The notes under the pieces were generated by a model. It worked only from the letters and a program-made list of their open reading frames with translations, did not search any database and was not told the DNA's origin. The translations under genes and the position numbers were made by a program. Positions 35,150-45,124 of a stretch of 64,000 nt of DNA are shown in pieces; within the stretch, counting starts at the first letter, position 1; each line of letters starts with the position of its first letter. The stretch covers positions 62,001-126,000 of the forward strand of contig NZ_JABFFR010000032.1 in NCBI RefSeq assembly GCF_013423485.1, in the 5' to 3' direction. This DNA is from Azospirillum oleiclasticum. Lineage in GTDB: Bacteria; Pseudomonadota; Alphaproteobacteria; Azospirillales; Azospirillaceae.

Positions 35150-35776
35150 TCAGTGTGCGAGGATGTCCGGCTCGTCCCAGCCGCCGAGGTCGAGGGCCGC
35201 GCGCGCCGGCAGGAAGCGGAAGCAGGCCTCGGCCAGGGCGGTGCGCTCCTCGCGCGCCAGCAGCGCGTCCAGCCGCTCCTTCAGATCGTGCAGGTGCAGC
35301 ACGTCCGAGGCCGCGTAGCGGAGCTGGTCGGGCGACAGCTCCTCCGCCCCCCAGTCGGACGACTGCTGCTGCTTGGACATCTCCACACCCAGCAGGTCCT
35401 TGCACAGATCCTTCAACCCGTGCTTGTCGGTGAAGGTGCGCACCAGCTTGGACGCGATCTTGGTGCAATAGATGGGTTGGCAGGTGACGCCGAGATAGGC
35501 CTGGAAGACGGCGACGTCGAAGCGCGCGAAGTGGAAGAGCTTCGTCACCTCCGGATCGGTGAGCAGGCGCTTCAGGTTCGGCGCGTCGTAGCGGTCGCGG
35601 CGGAACTGCACGAGGTGGCTGGCGCCGTCGCCAGCGCTGAGCTGCACGAGGCAGAGGCGGTCGCGGGCGGGGTTCAGCCCCATCGTCTCGCTGTCGATGG
35701 CGACGCAGCCGCCGCGCGCCATGGACTTGAGGTCGAGGCCGTCGGGAAGATCGCCGTCGTGAAGATCGATGGGCAT
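35150..35776 (-). CDS. RNase D-like 3'-5' exonuclease
   Basis: A 208-residue DEDDy exonuclease consisting of the catalytic domain only. Motif I is VAIDSETMGL (D and E), motif II is in FHFARFDVAVF, and motif III is YAASDVLHL, with the tyrosine and aspartate of the DEDDy class. The HRDC domains of full RNase D (about 375 residues) are missing, as is usual for this short alphaproteobacterial form. ATG 35776. It lies upstream of kdsD with 120 bases between. Confidence 0.92.
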   Translation of the reverse strand: MPIDLHDGDLPDGLDLKSMARGGCVAIDSETMGLNPARDRLCLVQLSAGDGASHLVQFRRDRYDAPNLKRLLTDPEVTKLFHFARFDVAVFQAYLGVTCQPIYCTKIASKLVRTFTDKHGLKDLCKDLLGVEMSKQQQSSDWGAEELSPDQLRYAASDVLHLHDLKERLDALLAREERTALAEACFRFLPARAALDLGGWDEPDILAH

Positions 35777-35885
35777 CGCCGGCCTCCGCGCCGTCAGCGT
35801 TGTATCCGATGATCCCCGGTCAAGTGTTGGCCGGGGGATTGTCGCAACTCATACCCCGGAAACGACAAACGCCGCAGTGCTTGTC

Positions 35886-35903
35886 CCCTCCCTTTCGGGA
35901 GGG
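35886..35903 (-). terminator. Hairpin after tRNA-Leu
   Basis: A perfect 7-bp stem (35886-35892 with 35897-35903) with a tetraloop, GAAA when read on the minus strand, lies about 30 bases beyond the tRNA 3' end. No strong T-run follows. Confidence 0.5.
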
Positions 35904-35933
35904 CCGAAGCATGCGGCGAAGCCGGGTAGAATT

Positions 35934-36020
35934 TGGTGCCCAGGAGAAGACTCGAACTTCCACGACATTTCTGCCACAGGTACCTGAAACCTGCGCGTCT
36001 ACCAATTCCGCCACCTGGGC
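35934..36020 (-). tRNA. tRNA-Leu (CAG)
   Basis: On the minus strand the acceptor stem GCCCAGG pairs with CCTGGGC, and the CCA end is encoded (35934-35936). The D-arm includes GGTAGACGCG. The anticodon stem CAGGT/ACCTG holds the loop TTCAGGT, giving anticodon CAG. A variable arm of class II size follows, then the T-arm with TTCGAGT. Length 87 bases with CCA. It lies alone between an RNase D-like gene and an NDUFA9-like gene. Confidence 0.95.
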
Positions 36021-36038
36021 TCGGTGTTGGTGAGCGGT

Positions 36039-36067
36039 GTTTTATTCAGGCGGCCGGGCCGTGTCAA
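36039..36067 (-). promoter_or_regulatory. Sigma-70 promoter of tRNA-Leu
   Basis: On the minus strand TTGACA (36062-36067) is a consensus -35, and TAAAAC (36039-36044) the -10, with 17 bases between. Transcription would start about a dozen bases before the tRNA. Confidence 0.8.
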
Positions 36068-36246
36068 CGGGTTTTTTCATCGGCTTGCAACAAAATCGTA
36101 TGCCCTCCTCCGAAGGGGGAAAACGCCGCACGGGCGTGGCGGACCTAGCCCCCGCGCGCGGCTTTCGCTATAAGCAACCGCCGAAGCCGGCCGTCCTGCG
36201 GCCGGCGGGGGCGCATGCGTTTCGCGAACGGCACGGGAGAAGGTCG

Positions 36247-37230
36247 ATGTCCTATCGCAATCGGGTGATCACGGTGTTCGGCGGGTCGGGCTTCATCGGC
36301 CGCCATCTGATCCGGCGCCTGGCGCGTTCCGGCGCCGTTGTCCGCATCGCCACGCGCCATCCGAGCAAGGCCGCCTTCCTCAAGACCGCCGGCGCCGTCG
36401 GGCAGATCGTGCCGCTGGCGGTGGATGTGCGACGCGACGATTCGGTCGCCCGGGTGATCCGCGAATCCGACGTGGTCATCAACCTGATCGGCATCCTGCA
36501 CCCGCAGGGCGGCTGGGATTTCGCCACCGCCCATGTGGACGCCCCCGCGCGCATCGCCCTCGTCGCCAAGGCCGAGGGGGTGGAGCGGCTGATCCACGTC
36601 TCGGCGATCGGTGCCGACGCCAATGGCACGGCGGAGTACGCGCGCAGCAAGGCCGCCGGCGAGCAGGCGGTGCTGGACGCCTTCCCCGAGGCGACCATCC
36701 TGCGCCCCAGCATCGTCTTCGGGCCGGAGGACCAGTTCTTCAACCGCTTCGCCGCGATGGCGCAGGTGTCGCCCTTCCTGCCGTTGATCGGCGGCGGCAA
36801 GACGCGCTTCCAGCCCGTCTATGTCGGCGACGTGGCGGAGGCCATCGCCAACGCCGCCGGCGATCCGGCCAGCAAGGGCCGCACCTACGAGCTGGGGGGA
36901 CCGAAGGTCTACAGCTTCGAGGAGCTGATGCGGATCACGCTCCGTGAGATCAGGCGCAACCGCTGGCTGGTGCCGGTTCCCTGGAACATGGCGGAGTCGC
37001 TGGGCGGGCTGCTGGAGAAGATCCCGCTGATCGCCCCGCCGCTGACCCGTGACCAGGTGGAGCTGCTGCGCCGCGACAACGTGCCGTCCGGCACCCTGCC
37101 CGGCCTGGCCGATCTGGGCGTCGCGCAGCCGACCATGGTGGAGGTGATGGTCCCCACCTACCTCGTCCGCTTCATCGTGGGTGGCACCTACACCACCACG
37201 CGGAAGATCCGGGGCCAGGTCCCGGAGTAA
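36247..37230 (+). CDS. Complex I NDUFA9-like NAD(P)-binding protein
   Basis: A 327-residue atypical short-chain dehydrogenase related to the NDUFA9 accessory subunit of mitochondrial complex I. The Rossmann loop is VFGGSGFIGRHLIRRLA at the N-terminus. The family's VINLIGIL block, the YARSKAAGE region in place of a strict YxxxK, and FQPVYVGDVAEAI follow. Bacterial homologues occur in alphaproteobacteria and may help complex I or bind quinones. GAGAAGG precedes ATG 36247. An upstream in-frame extension covers promoter sequence and is rejected. Confidence 0.9.
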   Translation: MSYRNRVITVFGGSGFIGRHLIRRLARSGAVVRIATRHPSKAAFLKTAGAVGQIVPLAVDVRRDDSVARVIRESDVVINLIGILHPQGGWDFATAHVDAPARIALVAKAEGVERLIHVSAIGADANGTAEYARSKAAGEQAVLDAFPEATILRPSIVFGPEDQFFNRFAAMAQVSPFLPLIGGGKTRFQPVYVGDVAEAIANAAGDPASKGRTYELGGPKVYSFEELMRITLREIRRNRWLVPVPWNMAESLGGLLEKIPLIAPPLTRDQVELLRRDNVPSGTLPGLADLGVAQPTMVEVMVPTYLVRFIVGGTYTTTRKIRGQVPE

Positions 37231-37260
37231 GGCGCGGGTCGATCCCACGTTGGGGGCGCG

Positions 37261-37659
37261 TCACCGGGACGGTGCCCCACCGCGGCAGGCCGACGCGTAG
37301 GTGTCGATGAGCGCGGCGCCGACCGGGATGGAGAAGTCCTTACGGCCGATCAGGTCTTCAAGGTGGGCCACGCCCATCTCGACGAAGCGCGATCCCGGCT
37401 CCGCCGACAGCGCCTCCCAGCAGCGCACGATCGCGTCCTGCGTGGCGCACATGGCGCCGTCGAAGGTCCGGCAGGCACCCTGGACGCTGATCGCGGCGAC
37501 GGTGAAGCCGGAAACGAACACGGTCCGCCCCTGGCGACCGATCGCGTCCAGATGGTCGTACTGATCCTTGAACTGGGCGAACGCGCCGCCGGCCGGCAGC
37601 AGAAGCGGCACGGCCAGCGCGAGGGCAGCCAGACCGCGGCGGTTCGGCCGGACTGTCAT
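37261..37659 (-). CDS. Small secreted protein coupled to rraA, function unknown
   Basis: A 132-residue protein with a clear signal peptide (LAALALAVPLLLPAGGAFA, cut near residue 28). The mature part has four cysteines in a regular pattern (ACRTF, AMCATQ, RCWEAL, SACRGG), suggesting disulfide bonds and a Rap1a/Tai-like immunity-protein fold. That resemblance is weak. Its ATG overlaps the rraA stop by four bases, so translation is coupled. It ends 30 bases from the convergent NDUFA9-like gene. I do not recognise the family with confidence. Confidence 0.75.
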   Translation of the reverse strand: MTVRPNRRGLAALALAVPLLLPAGGAFAQFKDQYDHLDAIGRQGRTVFVSGFTVAAISVQGACRTFDGAMCATQDAIVRCWEALSAEPGSRFVEMGVAHLEDLIGRKDFSIPVGAALIDTYASACRGGAPSR

Positions 37660-38144
37660 GCGTCCAGCGCGCCGGCGTCCAGCACCAGCACCCCGTCGGC
37701 GTCGGCGAAGACGAGGTCGCCGGGGGCGACGCGGATGCCGGCAAGGCTGATGGACAGGCCGGTCTGCCCCTCGCCGCGGCGCACGGTCTTGCGGGGGGTA
37801 GCGGCCAGCGCCTTGATGCCGAGGTCGAGCGTGGCGAGCACCGCCGCGTCGCGCACGCAGCCGTGGATGACCACGCCCTCCCAGCCGTTGTCCACGGCGC
37901 TCTTGGCGATCAGGTCGCCCATCAGCGCCCCGCGCAGGCTGCCGCCGCCATCCACCACCAGCACCTTGCCGGCCCCGGGCGTCGCCAGCAGCTCCTTGAC
38001 CTTGGAGTTGTCCTCGAAGCACTTCACGGTCACCGCGGCACCGGAGAACTTCATCCGCGCCCCGAAATCGCGGAAGACGGGATCGGTGACGCGGGCGGTC
38101 GCCTCGAAGCGGTCGTAGAGGTCGCAGGTGCTGTCGAAGGTCAT
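37656..38144 (-). CDS. rraA: RraA family protein
   Basis: A 162-residue RraA-fold protein. Members either inhibit RNase E or act as 4-hydroxy-4-methyl-2-oxoglutarate / oxaloacetate aldolases. The conserved glycine-rich core VLVVDGGGSLRGALMGDLIA and HGCVRDAAVL (with the R-D pair used by the aldolases) are present. The length equals E. coli RraA (161), which favours the regulator-type annotation, but the aldolase role is not excluded. ATG 38144; divergent from acnA over 191 bases. Confidence 0.88.
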   Translation of the reverse strand: MTFDSTCDLYDRFEATARVTDPVFRDFGARMKFSGAAVTVKCFEDNSKVKELLATPGAGKVLVVDGGGSLRGALMGDLIAKSAVDNGWEGVVIHGCVRDAAVLATLDLGIKALAATPRKTVRRGEGQTGLSISLAGIRVAPGDLVFADADGVLVLDAGALDA

Positions 38145-38335
38145 GGGTTGTCACTCGTCGCGCGTTTCGATGGGTCGCCGAATCCTGGCCAGCGCGCGCA
38201 AGAATGTCCATGATCAAGAGCGTTCCGCGACCCCGAAAGCGCAACACCGTGTCGCGATGCCGCGCTGTGCCTTGGAAGCACGGGGCCGCCATCCAATGTT
38301 CCACGAAGAGACCAACGACAGAAGCGGAGACCCCC

Positions 38336-41026
<2,691 letters not shown>

Positions 41027-41033
41027 CGGGCGG

Positions 41034-41059
41034 GGCGCCGTTCCTGCGGGGACGGCGCC
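41034..41059 (+). terminator. Hairpin after acnA
   Basis: A perfect 8-bp stem (41034-41041 with 41052-41059) with a 10-base loop begins seven bases after the acnA stop. No T-run follows. Confidence 0.5.
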
Positions 41060-41073
41060 GCTCGATCGACGAA

Positions 41074-41097
41074 GGCGGCGGTCAGCCGACCGCCGCC
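41074..41097. terminator. Hairpin shared by acnA and DUF488 gene
   Basis: A perfect 10-bp stem (41074-41083 with 41088-41097) with a tetraloop. On the minus strand it spans the DUF488 stop codon (41082-41084). It probably serves both convergent genes. Confidence 0.6.
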
Positions 41098-41468
41098 CCA
41101 CGCTCGGTGAGCAGGCTGCGCAGCACCGAGCGGTGGCAGCGTTCCTCCCGCTCGCAATAACAGCCGACGGAAAAGTCGGCCCCCTTGGACAGGGCGGCCA
41201 ACAGGTCGAGCGTGCGGCGGACCGGCGGCTCGTCCATCTCCGCCCGGTAGGCGCGGACGAAGGCGGCCCACTCCTCCTCCGTTTCCGCCGCCTTGCCGCG
41301 GGCCATGAGATCGGCGCTGGGTGCCAATTCCGGAAACCACACGTCGAACCAGTCGTCCACGGCGTAGCGCTCCTTGCGAACGCCACGCGGCGGTCGCCGC
41401 ACGGTGCCGATCCGCGTGCCCTCCCGTGGCAGACGCGGCGTGCCCAGCCGGACGATCCACACGCTCAT
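41082..41468 (-). CDS. DUF488 family protein
   Basis: A 128-residue DUF488 protein. The start WIVRLGTPRLPREGTRIGTV and the near-terminal CYCEREERCHRSVL with its Cys/His cluster are family marks. That cluster resembles a metal site. The biochemical role of DUF488 is not established. ATG 41468. It lies 18 bases after the Uma2 gene and is probably in the same transcript. Confidence 0.87.
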   Translation of the reverse strand: MSVWIVRLGTPRLPREGTRIGTVRRPPRGVRKERYAVDDWFDVWFPELAPSADLMARGKAAETEEEWAAFVRAYRAEMDEPPVRRTLDLLAALSKGADFSVGCYCEREERCHRSVLRSLLTERGAAVG

Positions 41469-41486
41469 GATGCCCCCGTGGCCGCG

Positions 41487-42047
41487 TCAATCATCCCCGT
41501 ACAGCTCCTCCAGCCGCCACGCGCCGCCAAGCCGTGGCAAGGCCAGAACCGCGTCCGGCCCGGACAGCGGGTCGGACAACGTCCAGGAACCGCGCTCCGT
41601 GCGCGTCCAGTGTTCGACTCTGTACGCGTCCTGTTCGATGAGCAGGATGTCGGTCAGGCTGGGCACCGACTGGTAGGCGTGCAGCTTGCGCATCAGCTCC
41701 GTGGCGCGGTTGGACGGGGAGAGCACCTCCACCGCCACCAGCGGATCGCCCGGCCGCTCGCGCGTGCCGCCGCAATGGACCAGCACGTCGGGACCGAGCA
41801 CGAAATCGCGGTCGAGACGCACCGGAAGGCCCGCCCCCGTCTGGGCTCGGCAAGGAAGGCGCCGCGCACGGATGGCGTTGGCCAGCGCCACCAGCACGCC
41901 GCCGGTGATGTCGGCGTGCCGCGCGGTCGGGAAGGCCTGCGCCACCACGATCACGCCGTCGATCAGTTCGGCCCGGCGGTCGCCGAAATGCATGGCCTGG
42001 AACTCCTCCAGGCTGACGGGGTCGATGCGCTCCGCAGGCTCGGCCAT
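41487..42047 (-). CDS. Uma2 (DUF820) family PDDEXK nuclease-like protein
   Basis: A 186-residue Uma2-family protein with a restriction-endonuclease-like fold. It has the N-terminal AELIDGVIVV, then LGPDVLVHC and VAVEVLSPSN, which supply the D and E-x-L residues of the PD-(D/E)xK site. A lysine in the last motif position is not obvious. Family function is unknown; it is expanded in cyanobacteria and sporadic elsewhere. ATG 42047 has GAGGAGG just upstream, a strong ribosome site, so the longer frame is rejected. Confidence 0.87.
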   Translation of the reverse strand: MAEPAERIDPVSLEEFQAMHFGDRRAELIDGVIVVAQAFPTARHADITGGVLVALANAIRARRLPCRAQTGAGLPVRLDRDFVLGPDVLVHCGGTRERPGDPLVAVEVLSPSNRATELMRKLHAYQSVPSLTDILLIEQDAYRVEHWTRTERGSWTLSDPLSGPDAVLALPRLGGAWRLEELYGDD

Positions 42048-42111
42048 GGACCTCCTCCTCACCGGCTCGGGCTTGGATTGTGCCGCAAAGCCGCCGGCTT
42101 GGGAACGGCGC

Positions 42112-42948
42112 TCAGGCCCGCTCCAGCCAGCCGGCCGCCCGGACATCCGCGGCGTAGGAGCGGCTGACGGGCACGCGCAGGCCGTTGATGAGCAGCAGCG
42201 TCATCTTGCCGTCCGGCCGGCGCTCCACCGCGGTGACGGCGTGCGCGGCGACCCAGTGGGAACGGTGCACCTGCAGGCCCGGCACCCCGTCCAGCTCGGC
42301 CACCGCGTCGCGGAGCCGCATCAGGATCAGGTCGCTGCCGAGCGCGGTGTGAACGCGCACGTAATGGTCCTCCATCGCCAGCGCCAGCAGGTCGCGGCCG
42401 AGCCGTGCGGGGATGCGGGCGTGGAGCCGCGGTTCACCGGCCGGTCCGGGAGGCGGTGCGGCGGTGGACAGCGACGGCGGCGGTGCGACTCCGACCAGCC
42501 CCCGCTCGCGCAGCTCCAGCAGGACGGGGACCGCGGCGACCAGCACGGTGATGGTGCCGACGTACAGCGCCAGCTCCAGCAGGCCGGTCACGCTGAAGAA
42601 ATCGTGGCCGCGCACGCTCCATTCCACGGCGGCGACGGCCACAGTCTCCAGCGCCGTCACGCCGAGCGCCGCCGCACCCACCACCCGCCCCCAGCGGCGC
42701 GCGTCGCCGCGCGCGACCCGCAGGGCGATCCACACCAGCAGCTCGAAGGCGGCGAAGCCGGCCAGGATCAACCCGCCCCAATAGGCCAGACGCGGCAGGG
42801 GCCGCAGGTCCTGGAAGGTGCCGAAGGGGCCGATCACCGTCAGCACCAGCACCGCCGCGAGGATCACGGGCAAGCGTTGCCGCAGCAGGCGCCGGCGGAA
42901 AGGCGCCGCAGGCCTGCCGGGTGCGGCCACGTGCGACGCTTCACGCAT
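42112..42948 (-). CDS. Membrane-bound LytTR-domain transcription regulator
   Basis: A 278-residue protein with about four N-terminal membrane helices (30-155), a Pro-rich linker and a C-terminal LytTR DNA-binding domain (about 185-278). The domain shows ALAMEDHYVRVHTALGSDLI and LQVHRSHWVAAHAV, the usual LytTR strands. Without receiver or kinase domains, it is the one-component, membrane-sensing type. The start ATG 42948 lies inside a palindrome (42940-42954), hinting at autoregulation; GTG 42975 is an alternative. It is divergent from the DUF2141/carotenoid-oxygenase pair, a likely target. Confidence 0.88.
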   Translation of the reverse strand: MREASHVAAPGRPAAPFRRRLLRQRLPVILAAVLVLTVIGPFGTFQDLRPLPRLAYWGGLILAGFAAFELLVWIALRVARGDARRWGRVVGAAALGVTALETVAVAAVEWSVRGHDFFSVTGLLELALYVGTITVLVAAVPVLLELRERGLVGVAPPPSLSTAAPPPGPAGEPRLHARIPARLGRDLLALAMEDHYVRVHTALGSDLILMRLRDAVAELDGVPGLQVHRSHWVAAHAVTAVERRPDGKMTLLLINGLRVPVSRSYAADVRAAGWLERA

Positions 42949-42954
42949 CGTGAA
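42940..42954. promoter_or_regulatory. Palindrome over the LytTR start codon
   Basis: TTCACG and CGTGAA are separated by CAT, which is the complement of the LytTR ATG itself. A second TTCACG lies at 42971-42976. A protein bound here would block translation start or transcription. Confidence 0.4.
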
Positions 42955-42995
42955 ACGCCCCGTCCGTCGATTCACGAAGCCGGCGCCCGCACTCC

Positions 42996-43031
42996 GCGTA
43001 CGGGCGCTGGAGCGTACGGGAACGCGTACGG
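42996..43031. repeat. Three direct GCGTACGG repeats in divergent promoter
   Basis: Copies start at 42996, 43012 and 43024 (16- and 12-base steps). They lie between the LytTR gene and the DUF2141 ribosome site (AAGGAGG at 43066). LytTR proteins bind direct repeats, so these are candidate sites; the spacing differs from the usual ~21 bases. Confidence 0.55.
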
Positions 43032-43077
43032 CAATCAGGAAGCGAGCCGCTCGGCGGTTTCCTGCAAGGAGGCATCG

Positions 43078-43500
43078 ATGAAGACCGTATCCCTGATGGT
43101 GGCGCTCGTCCTGTTCGGCACAGCCGCTCCGGCATCCGCGGGGGAGCTTCGCGCAACCGTCCGCAACGTCAAGCCCGAACAGGGGCGCGTGATGGTGGGC
43201 GTGTTCGACACCGCCGACGGCTTCCGGAAGGACCGTCGTCTGGTCGGGCAGATGCTGGTGCCCGCGGCGGCGGAGGTGACCGCCGTCTTCACCGACCTGC
43301 CAGCCGGGCGCTACGTCGTCGCCGTCTACCAGGATTTGAACGGAAACGAGTCGCTGGACCGGTCCATCCTAGGCATGCCGACCGAGCCCTACGGCTTCAG
43401 CCGCGACGCGGTCGCGCGCTTCGGCCCGCCGGCCTTCGAGGAGATGGCGCTGGAGCTGGGCGCCGCCCCCGTCGCCACCGTCATCACCCTGACGCCGTGA
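43078..43500 (+). CDS. DUF2141 secreted protein
   Basis: A 140-residue protein with a signal peptide ending PASA (about residue 21). The mature domain matches DUF2141: GELRATVRNVKPEQGRVMVG, LPAGRYVVAVYQDLNGN and MPTEPYGFSRDA. The family is a small beta-sandwich of unknown function, exported to the periplasm, and in many bacteria it occurs next to carotenoid-related genes, as here. AAGGAGG precedes ATG 43078 by five bases. The next gene starts nine bases after its stop. Confidence 0.92.
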   Translation: MKTVSLMVALVLFGTAAPASAGELRATVRNVKPEQGRVMVGVFDTADGFRKDRRLVGQMLVPAAAEVTAVFTDLPAGRYVVAVYQDLNGNESLDRSILGMPTEPYGFSRDAVARFGPPAFEEMALELGAAPVATVITLTP

Positions 43501-43508
43501 GGGCCGCC

Positions 43509-45023
43509 ATGCAACGCCGTGCCTTCCTGACCGCATCGGCCGGCGCGCTCGCCGCCGCCACCCTGCCGCATGCGACCGCCCTGGCCGACACCCGCCCCGC
43601 CCCGCCCGACGACTGGGCCGCCGCCTTCGACGCCGCGTTGGCCGATGACCCCTGGCTGCTCGGCTGGAAGGGCGACGGGGTGGAGCGCGACGCCCCGCCC
43701 CTCACCGTCACCGGCCGCATCCCCGCCGGGCTGGCCGGCAGCCTCTACCGCAACGGGCCGGCCCGGCAGGTGGTTGGCGGCCAGCGCTACCACCACTGGT
43801 TCGACGGCGACGGCATGGTCCACCGCTGGGGTCTGTCGGCGGAGGGGGTGACGTACCGCGGCCGCTTCGTCCGGACCCGCAAGTTCGTGGCGGAGGAGCG
43901 GGCCGGCCGGCCGCTGGTCCCCGCCTTCGGCACGGTGCCGGACGGCGTGCCGCCGGTGGTGGCGGCCGGCGGCATGAACGTCGCCAACACCAGTGTGCTG
44001 CCGCTGGGTGGCCGCCTGCTGGCGCTGTGGGAGGGCGGCGCCCCCTACGCGCTCGATCCCCTCACGCTGGACACGGCGGGGGAGCACGCCTTCCGCCCGG
44101 ACCTCGCCGGCCTGCCCTTCTCCGCCCACCCGAAGGTGGAGCCGGACGGCACGGTGTGGAACTTCGGGTCGAATTTCGAGGACGGGCGGCTCCTGGTCTG
44201 GCGCCTCGGCCCCGATGGCACCATGCGCGACCTCACCTTCCTGGCCGAGCGGTTCCGGGGGATGCTGCACGACTTCGCGGTGACCGAGCGGCATCTGGTC
44301 TTCGTGCTGCCGCCGCTGACCATCGAGCCATCGGCCTGGGGGCGCGGCTCCTTCCTCGACGCGCACCGCTGGGACGGCGCGGCACCCACACGGGTGGTGG
44401 CGGTGGACAAGGCCGACCTCGCCCGGCAGCGGGTGTGGGAGTTGCCCGCCGGTTTCGGCTTCCACACCGGCAACGCGTGGGAGGAGGCGGACGGCACCAT
44501 CCGTTTCGACGTCGCCTGGGCGGCCGACGCCCGCATCGTGCTGCACGGCTTCCGCGCCATCATGCGCGGCGACCGGCTGGACGTGCCGCCGCCGCGGGCG
44601 ACGCTGGTGACGCTGCGCCCCGACGGGCGGGTCGAGACCGCCCTGCTGGGGCCGGAAGCGGCCGAGTTCCCGCGGGTCGACCCGCGCGTGGTGGGCCGCC
44701 GCAACCGCGCGCTGTTCCACCTCGTCCACCCCGGGACCTCCCCCGGCCTGACCGCGGTGGTGCGCCGCGATCTCGAATCCGGTGCGGAGGACCGTTTCGA
44801 CTACGGCTCCATGACGGCGGCGGAGGAGCATGTTTTCGTGCCGCGGCCGGGATCCGCGGTGGAGGGCGACGGCTGGCTGGTCGGCACCGTTCTTGATGTG
44901 GCGAAGCGGCGCACCGGCCTGTCCGTGCTCGACGCACGGCGGCCGTCGGACGGGCCGTTGGCGCAGGCGTGGCTGGACTCGGCCCTTCCGCTCGGCTTCC
45001 ACGGGGCCTTCGTGGCGGCCTGA
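43509..45023 (+). CDS. Carotenoid oxygenase family protein with Tat-type signal
   Basis: A 504-residue member of the carotenoid cleavage dioxygenase family, whose iron is held by four histidines. They appear as H207 (SAHPKVEPDG), H254 (MLHDFAV), H319 (GFHTGNAWEE) and H498 (LGFHGAF). The N-terminus QRRAFLTASAGALAAA is twin-arginine-like, so export is predicted, unusual for this family. Some relatives cleave lignin-derived stilbenes instead. ATG 43509 has GAGGG five bases upstream; GTG 43497 would overlap the DUF2141 stop by four bases. Confidence 0.9.
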   Translation: MQRRAFLTASAGALAAATLPHATALADTRPAPPDDWAAAFDAALADDPWLLGWKGDGVERDAPPLTVTGRIPAGLAGSLYRNGPARQVVGGQRYHHWFDGDGMVHRWGLSAEGVTYRGRFVRTRKFVAEERAGRPLVPAFGTVPDGVPPVVAAGGMNVANTSVLPLGGRLLALWEGGAPYALDPLTLDTAGEHAFRPDLAGLPFSAHPKVEPDGTVWNFGSNFEDGRLLVWRLGPDGTMRDLTFLAERFRGMLHDFAVTERHLVFVLPPLTIEPSAWGRGSFLDAHRWDGAAPTRVVAVDKADLARQRVWELPAGFGFHTGNAWEEADGTIRFDVAWAADARIVLHGFRAIMRGDRLDVPPPRATLVTLRPDGRVETALLGPEAAEFPRVDPRVVGRRNRALFHLVHPGTSPGLTAVVRRDLESGAEDRFDYGSMTAAEEHVFVPRPGSAVEGDGWLVGTVLDVAKRRTGLSVLDARRPSDGPLAQAWLDSALPLGFHGAFVAA

Positions 45024-45046
45024 CCGCAGGGCGGCGGCCTTTTCGT

Positions 45047-45075
45047 TTGCATGGTGGGGGCCGCTGGGCTACACA
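45047..45075 (+). promoter_or_regulatory. Candidate promoter of hisZ-purA
   Basis: TTGCAT (45047-45052) and TACACA (45070-45075) are 17 bases apart, about 50 bases before ATG 45125. Confidence 0.55.
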
Positions 45076-45124
45076 CCCGCACCGTATGGCCGCCGTCCGG
45101 GCGGCCTCCACGGATCGACGCGCC

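Noticed and set aside
37261..37659. Type VI immunity protein assignment
   Set aside because: The similarity is limited to size and cysteine pattern, and no effector or secretion gene is present.
41487..42047. Uma2 gene as a transposon or restriction system
   Set aside because: No transposase, methylase or inverted repeats are nearby; Uma2 proteins are usually solitary.
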